Position numbers and translations under genes: made by a program
Source: Calycina herbarum
Lineage: Eukaryota; Ascomycota; Leotiomycetes; Helotiales; Pezizellaceae
Reading direction: 5' to 3'
Assembly: GCA_001414485.1 (NCBI GenBank)
Contig: LLEY01000041.1
Coordinates: 434,001 to 498,000, forward strand
Length of the DNA: 64,000 nucleotides
In this document: positions 58,303-64,000 of the stretch, piece after piece
Layout of the letters: every line of letters starts with the position of its first letter
Numbering within the stretch: position 1 is the first letter of the stretch
Notes under the pieces: generated by a model
Database searches by the model: none
Told to the model about the DNA's origin: nothing
What the model saw: only the letters and a program-made list of their open reading frames with translations

Positions 58303-59787
58303 TCAAACACTCTTCAACATCAACGGAATAACAACATCCTTATTATACCTCCACAACAAGCTACTATGCTGCGTATGAAAAGCCGCACCACTATAAAACA
58401 TTTTCCCCCCAAGTCCCCCTTGAAGACCCGTAAGTCCCTTGAAGAAACCCTCCTTAATTGCTTCGGCAGAAACCTGTAAATGAAAAGGCGTATGTGAGTC
58501 CATAATCAACCATTCCGGCTTAGTAACAGGTAAACCATTAACCTTCTGTAACGTCGCAATTTCCCTTTCCACATATGCCTTGACTTGTTCTGTGGTCATG
58601 GTTGGATTGTTTGCTCCGAATTTTACCTCCCAAACATCGTCTAGAAGGCCAACTGGTTTGAGTGCGTATAGAGCTGGTAGGATGGGGATGTTGAAGGGTG
58701 TATTTGATGCGGCATTACTGATTGCGACGGTTTGGTTTAGACCAACTCCTTTGACAAGACCTGCCCAGTACCCGTTGGAAGTTGTGTATTGCGAGAACAC
58801 TGCCAATTCTTGAGGTGTAAGGTCCCAGCCGCGGAGGTTGGTGAGGGTTGGTGGGATGGTGAGGATAATTTGTTTACAAGAGAGTAATTTAAGACCTTCT
58901 TTGGTCGAGACGAGGAGTTCGGGGCTGCCGGATGTCGTGTTTTGGCGGTTCGTGGTCATGATAGTGGTTTCGAGGAGGATGTTAGAGGCTCCGATGGATT
59001 CTCCAGCTTTGGTGTAGAGATCTTGGGTACCGACCTGAGCTGGAGTTAGGTAACCGGTTTGGAATGCGAAGCGGAGATCGTCGAGGTTGAAGTATTTGAT
59101 TACGTAGATTGTTGATACGTGAAGCATATCTCCCATCCCTTGACTGAAGCGAAATAATTCCGAAAAAGCAGCTTCAAGGTTATATTTCTTGACGAAAGCT
59201 CCAAATGGGATGTAGAGGTCCTCCGGAATTGGATCAGGTATGTCATAGCCATTGAGTAGATACTCGTATTGTTCCAAGACTTCCGTAAGCTTAGCAAAAG
59301 CAGCACTGACATCTTCAGCCGAAGAAACATTAGGAGAAACTTTCGATCCATCTCGAAAATCTCGCACTTCGGAAAAGGTGTTGTATAAAATTGCTGGAAG
59401 AGATCGATTCGCTGATTGTCCGGGGTCATTTCCTTTTGCTTCCGGAGAGTTCAAATTCAGCAACGAAATATTGAACTTTTGAAAGAAGCTGGTAACTTCC
59501 GGGATTGGTTGGAAAACAACCACTCCAATATCCACAGACGTCCCTGATTCCTCGTAAGTATGTGCATGTCCTCCAAGGTAGTTATTGCGTTCCACTACCA
59601 CAACTGTCTTGTTCAATTCTTGTAATGAGACCGCAGCATGGATCCCACTAGCTCCACCTCCGATGATACAAACATCTCGCTCGATTGTTTCGCTCCATTC
59701 GTTATTGTAATTATCGAAAATAGACCATTCTTGTGAAGATACCGAATTGACTGATGCAAGAACAACTGATAACGAAAGCAGATTCAT
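58303..59787 (-). CDS. Secreted FAD-dependent oxidoreductase (amine-oxidase-like fold)
   Basis: Single exon, 494 aa from the ATG giving MNLLSLSVVLASVNSVSSQE, a signal peptide. An ATG 36 bases upstream (59823) would put 12 polar residues before it and is less likely. The dinucleotide-binding motif is DVCIIGGGASGIHAAVSLQE, then VVVVERNNYLGGHAHTYE, the glutamate/GGH pattern of flavin amine oxidases. Several N-glycosylation sites (NKT, NIS, NRS, NVS, NQT, NTT) fit secretion. The C-terminus has GGKMFYSGAAFHTQHSSLLW. It belongs to the fungal group often labelled beta-cyclopiazonate dehydrogenase-like; that name should not be taken as function. The substrate is unknown. Confidence 0.88.
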   Translation of the reverse strand: MNLLSLSVVLASVNSVSSQEWSIFDNYNNEWSETIERDVCIIGGGASGIHAAVSLQELNKTVVVVERNNYLGGHAHTYEESGTSVDIGVVVFQPIPEVTSFFQKFNISLLNLNSPEAKGNDPGQSANRSLPAILYNTFSEVRDFRDGSKVSPNVSSAEDVSAAFAKLTEVLEQYEYLLNGYDIPDPIPEDLYIPFGAFVKKYNLEAAFSELFRFSQGMGDMLHVSTIYVIKYFNLDDLRFAFQTGYLTPAQVGTQDLYTKAGESIGASNILLETTIMTTNRQNTTSGSPELLVSTKEGLKLLSCKQIILTIPPTLTNLRGWDLTPQELAVFSQYTTSNGYWAGLVKGVGLNQTVAISNAASNTPFNIPILPALYALKPVGLLDDVWEVKFGANNPTMTTEQVKAYVEREIATLQKVNGLPVTKPEWLIMDSHTPFHLQVSAEAIKEGFFKGLTGLQGGLGGKMFYSGAAFHTQHSSLLWRYNKDVVIPLMLKSV

Positions 59788-59823
59788 GTTGGCAACGGGT
59801 GGTGCAAGCTTCACTCTGGACAC

Positions 59824-61936
59824 TACAATGAACTGGAGAAAGAGTGGAAGATCAGAAGATGATGTAAACTCACAAAGCAGTCGGAGGACTTCTACAGTAT
59901 TCTTAAGTCGCTGACCTCAACCCCGCCCCAGCAAAGGACGGCCTGCAAGGATATATTCAAGTACATGAGGATACAGAAGGGGAATACAATTCGTCGCAGG
60001 GGAAACTGTTGCCACGTAAATAACCCCTGCTTTGGTGAGGCCCACATGCAATTGTTGCGCCTGGACGAAGTAGACGATATCTAACCTATAGAACAGCTAT
60101 CTATACGAGTTTAAATAAAGAAGGATTCCAAGAACAATGCATGATGTTGCCCTCGACGCGATTTCAGGCTATCATAAGTTGCTGAACCTCTGGAATCCAC
60201 TTACTCCCAATCATGTCGCAATTTAAGCTGTGCCGCCGCCAAAAGGGATAGTTTGGGGTGGTTTTTGGTGCAAAGAACGATAATGGAAGCTTTTCACTGC
60301 CGGTATATCTGCACTGTGATTTAAAGTGTATGGAAGGGTCCTCACGTAAGGAATCCCATCCTTGCAATATAGAAAAGTCCCGTAAGCAGAATAAGATGAG
60401 GTGCGGCGTGAAATGACGATGACTTTAAAGTGCACTTCGCACATTCGGAAGCAACTATTTGAATACTGAAAAGTAGAAGTAGTTGTCTAGGTTTTAGCGA
60501 CAATGATGTCAAATGATTGTTGACAATAGTAGGAAAAAATGTTTCCTCGTCAAATAAGTTAGATTGTAGGATCTTTGTACTTGAGATGCTATCGTAGAAC
60601 TTCATTCAAATCATATCTACTACCCAAGAAGCTGTACGCTATGATACATATACTAATCAGTGACTGATACATCTTCCAGGAATTTTCGTTGATTTTTATA
60701 ATTTTATTTAAGGACTTGAGGAGTTGTGAGATAGTACGCATCGAGCGGCGCGCCACGTAGAAGAAAAAAGACGCCCAATTGAGGTACAGGCTACAAGGTC
60801 AAAAGAAACTCGTAAAAATATAACCAAAATCTCAATCAATTTCTAAGAGTGTTTTCAGAAAGTATATAAAGTGTAAGATATTTCAAGCGCGTGGTTATAT
60901 TTGTGCTTGAAAATTGAGATGTTTGGCTGGTGGTGCCTCAAATTGAGGAAGCGCTCCGTATGGAGGGGGAATGCCCTGTAAATTGCCCTGAAGTGTACTG
61001 AAGGCTTCAGATTCGCCAACCTCCCTGCAAAAGGCTCTAGCTCTGAAGCCACAGGGGCAAACAAACCCACGGCAAGGCATTAGCCACCTGGTTTACAGTG
61101 TAATGCACTGAAATAGGGTGCTCCCGCCTCATTGTGGAGCATCAAGCCCCAAGTCTCCAAACTTTTGATCGCGCCCCGTGTAGAAAGAGATTCAGAGCCG
61201 AGAATCTCATATTTCCCCAAAAAGGGAACTTACGCATGTCAGGAAAAAATAATAGTTGAGGAAAAAGTTCAAGAAATAATCAGACAAATCAAGAACGGAC
61301 ATGATGTTCCCTATTCGCAACTAAGCGTAATCAAGACAACCAACAAACCATTTGATTGAAGACAAAAACCTCTGCCAACTCTCACGAGAAATTGTACAAG
61401 CAACAAACAAAAAAACAAAAGTCAAGGTATGTAAAATGCATTGCACTAAAGTACGCTGGTTTCAATTCAGTCAAAAAAAAAGACACAACCGACCATTACG
61501 CAACACTCCCCTCTCTCTATACCAGTCTCAAAAGAGCTCAATAATACAAAAACTCCTCACCAACTCCACACACACGCCCAGCAATCCAACTCCAACAAAA
61601 CAAACAAAATCCAAAGGAAGCAACAAAGTCGACAACCTCGGAGATGCTATTCAAAAATTGAGGCCTCAGCCGACAACGCCTATAGGAGGGAATCCATTCC
61701 AATCCCAAACCGTTCATGCAGGTATGTACAAAAGAAAAGAGAGAAGAATAGCTTTTTGCTGCTGTGTTATGTTTGATGCGACGAGTAGAACGAAAAAAAA
61801 TGCCTGATGCCGAATGGTGTTGTTTCTTTTCTTTGTCGTTTGCGTTCCCTGATTTCCCCTCTGCTTCCCTTCCCATCCTTAGGTCGTCCTATTGTTGCCT
61901 CATTTTCGTTTCCCTTCATTACAATACATCCCCTCA
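59824..61936. other. Intergenic stretch with a dispersed repeat
   Basis: 2.1 kb between the FAD oxidoreductase and the 3' end of the NIMA gene. It includes repeat copy 2 at 60970-61126. Open frames at 61132-61807 are A-rich and protein-unlike. Nothing else seen. Confidence 0.45.
60970..61126. repeat. Dispersed repeat, copy 2
   Basis: Related to 50551-50695 (see copy 1), with a short insertion near 60997-61006. The left end atgccctgtaaattgc and the right end tttacagtgtaatgcactg are imperfectly complementary. Confidence 0.65.
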
Positions 61937-64000
61937 TCAATATCTCTTCAAAGGCATCTGTCTAGTTCTCGAAAGAAAAGGACTTGGCATCTCCTCTCTT
62001 TCAGGATCCCATACTGCAACCTCTTGATCTTTAGATGCCACCTTGTCGGCCATACGTTGAGCGAAAGCTCGTCCTTTGGGCTCTGGACTTCGGTTTCCGT
62101 CATTGATTTGTCGCCCACCAGCTCTTGCTTGAGCTAACTCAACAAGGGTTCTTCCTTTTGGCGCCAAGGGTCCCCCACTGCCAGCCTTGATCATGTTATT
62201 CTTCATGGCGATCTTATTGAGCTCATCTCCTGGATTTCCAATCTTCTTCAAACTGCTCTTTCGTGTTGGCGACACCGGCGCATTGTCATGAGATTGCAGA
62301 TTTGCCGAGGACGGTATCTTGGAGAGGCGACGGTTGGGTGATGGGCTTCGTTCTTTGAGGCTAGCATTACTACTTTGTGGTCGTAGATCTGGCGCTGCCG
62401 ATAAGGTTGGTAAATTTGGTGTTGCATTTGTTTTTGCAGAATTAAAGATGTTGGAATGCGAAGGCTTCTGGATTGGCGCAGTCTTCTGAGAAATCAAGGC
62501 AGGCCGCGAAGCGTTAGATTTGAATGGATTTTTGGCCGACTTTTGTCTAGTAGGCGAGGGCATCGGTGGCAAGTCATCGTCGTCAGAATCATCCGAGTTC
62601 AAAAGAATTGGTTGCATACGCGCTTCTCCTCCAGCGGCAGCCGCGAATATGTTGCGTCCAGTATTAGGTGCTTTTGTGGCACCATTCCGGCGAGGCGACA
62701 ACGAGAGGGATGCGATAGATATTGGTGATGGATCAGCCATTTCGACATCCATTGGAGTTCCGGCGAACATGGTTTGAGCACGGGCAAAGGGTGTCCTGGT
62801 ATTCTTCTTTGTGGTAGTGACTGTCTCCGGAGAATCATCTGAGTATTCCGTCAAGTTGGTGGACGACGTCAAGTCACTGTTTACGCTAGTGCCATAGGAC
62901 GATGATGGGTAATTATCCGTTGATGAATCGGATCTTGGCAACGGGACTTCCTCAGGTTGAATGTTGGCTGTTTGTATTGCGTGGAGGTCAGGTGTAGTTG
63001 ATCGCTTTTCCAACTCTAGTTCCACCCTTGACTTGACTTCATCATCAAACTTCCTCTGTAATCTCTCGATCTCCAATTGGACTTGGCGACTGATTTCCAA
63101 TTGGGCCTTGACCTCCCATTCTCTTCGAAGAGAATCATTCAGTTCTTGACGCAAGTTATTCGATTGGTGTAATTGTTCTTGGACTTCTTCTAACTTTTGA
63201 CTTGCAAGTCTTTCCTTATTTCGTACAATTCTCCCCAAATCAACAACTTCCTTCTCTTTTCTCATCAACTTGACGACAGGGAGATTGAGTAGTGTTGCAG
63301 TATCTGGTCTTCGTTCGGGATTGACCTTGAGGCAGTCCTTGATGACTGCGTTTAATTCGGGAGAATACATGAGTGGTAGCGGTGCCACCTTTCCCTCCTT
63401 GATTTTCTGCACAAGTTGGAAGTGAGACTTGGCATTAAAGGGGGGTTCCCGAGCGCATAGCTCATAGATGATGCAACCAAGTGACCAAATATCCGACTTT
63501 AAAGTGTATCTTTCCGCTGCGCAAATCTCAGGAGACATATAAAATGGGGTGCCGACGTATGTAGATGCGAAATCATGAGACTGCATGATCTTGGAGAGAC
63601 CGAAATCACCAAGCTTTACTGAGTTGTCCTCCCCCAAAAATACTGTGAGATGTTAGCGATGGATCCAATAGCCGAGCGTTGATGCGAAAGCCTTACCATT
63701 CTCAGGCTTGAGATCCCGATGCAAAATCATAGTCCCACTGGCGGGTTTTTGTGGTTTCGCAGAGTTTCCCAGCCCCATCACATTCGCGCCAACTTCTGGG
63801 GGATTGACGCCGTAATGACATCTGTATAGGGCAGCCAGCAACTGGGCAAACATGCTCCACACAAACCCTTCCTCTGCATAGGTCTTTTTCAATTGCAGGT
63901 CCTTGATGACGCGCCCCAAATCCCCATTGCCGCAATATTCCATATATAGATGTAGGTCCTGTGTCGACTTGAAGTGTTCTCGTTCGTAGTACCGGACTAT
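61937..64000 (-). CDS. nimA: NIMA-family mitotic serine/threonine kinase, 5' part outside the window
   Basis: Two exons are present, complement(join(61937..63642,63697..>64000)); the N-terminal lobe lies beyond the right edge. Hinge region LHLYMEYCGNGDLGRVIKDL, catalytic loop HRDLKPEN, metal motif LGDFGLSK, activation segment FASTYVGTPFYMSPEICAAE and SDIWSLGCIIYELC are all present. The 54-nt intron (gtaagg...ctcacag) lies right after HRDLKPEN. The insertion before the catalytic loop (GLGNSAKPQKPASG) is shared with Aspergillus NIMA. The C-terminal part has a coiled coil (LASQKLEEVQEQLHQSNNLR and on) and a Ser/Pro-rich tail with many S/T-P sites. NIMA promotes entry into mitosis and is destroyed on exit. 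Confidence 0.95.

Noticed and set aside
61352..61807. 151-codon open frame left of the NIMA gene
   Set aside because: It is Lys/Asn/Thr-rich because the DNA is A-rich, has no recognisable motif, and overlaps an equally long frame on the other strand.

Overview
The window is nuclear DNA of a filamentous ascomycete (Pezizomycotina). Genes carry short GT-AG introns, mostly about 45-70 nt, with CTAAC/CTAAT-like branch points. They are transcribed singly from both strands and encode fungal families (NIMA kinase, FLC/TRP carrier, OTT_1508 deaminase, secreted GH1, thaumatin-like protein). A leotiomycete is my best guess from general look only; no marker in the window fixes the order. Exon boundaries below were read by hand from splice signals and protein-family continuity.

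Layout. 0.6-4.6 kb: RPC11 (Pol III subunit) and an ankyrin protein in divergent orientation, then a RING protein with a one-base frameshift. 6-10 kb: a secreted GH1 glycosidase, also frameshifted, facing a microsomal P450. 11.3-18.7 kb: choline kinase, a repeat-containing gap, and an Hsp70-like ATPase with a Pro/Gln-rich leader. 18.7-23.1 kb: a long gap with no recognisable gene. 23.1-27.9 kb: glucokinase, whose spliced leader stays open in frame and encodes a possible membrane anchor, then a GPI-type thaumatin-like protein. 28.6-32.6 kb: a P450 pseudogene and an internally deleted fungal diterpene cyclase (CPS/KS type) pseudogene in divergent orientation, probably the remains of a diterpenoid cluster. 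33.2-36.6 kb: a second RING protein of the same size and plan as the first, and an OTT_1508-type deaminase. 37.3-40.6 kb: CWC22 splicing factor and DPM2 sharing a 400-bp divergent promoter. 43.7-49.9 kb: an FLC-family TRP-like membrane protein and meiotic cohesin REC8. 51.4-59.8 kb: accessory genes, namely a frameshifted alpha/beta hydrolase converging on a flavin monooxygenase, two orphan proteins and a secreted FAD oxidoreductase. 62-64 kb: a NIMA kinase gene whose 5' part runs off the window end.

The housekeeping genes (RPC11, choline kinase, Hsp70-like, glucokinase, CWC22, DPM2, FLC, REC8, NIMA) have intact frames. All lesions lie in accessory genes. Three of them are single-base changes in C runs and can be tested directly against reads. 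Two copies of a short repeat with loosely matching inverted ends (50.6 and 61.0 kb), two imperfect hairpins (15.0 and 41.9 kb) and an 11-bp tandem array (15.4 kb) lie in gene-poor stretches. I found no tRNA, rRNA, CRISPR array or complete transposon.
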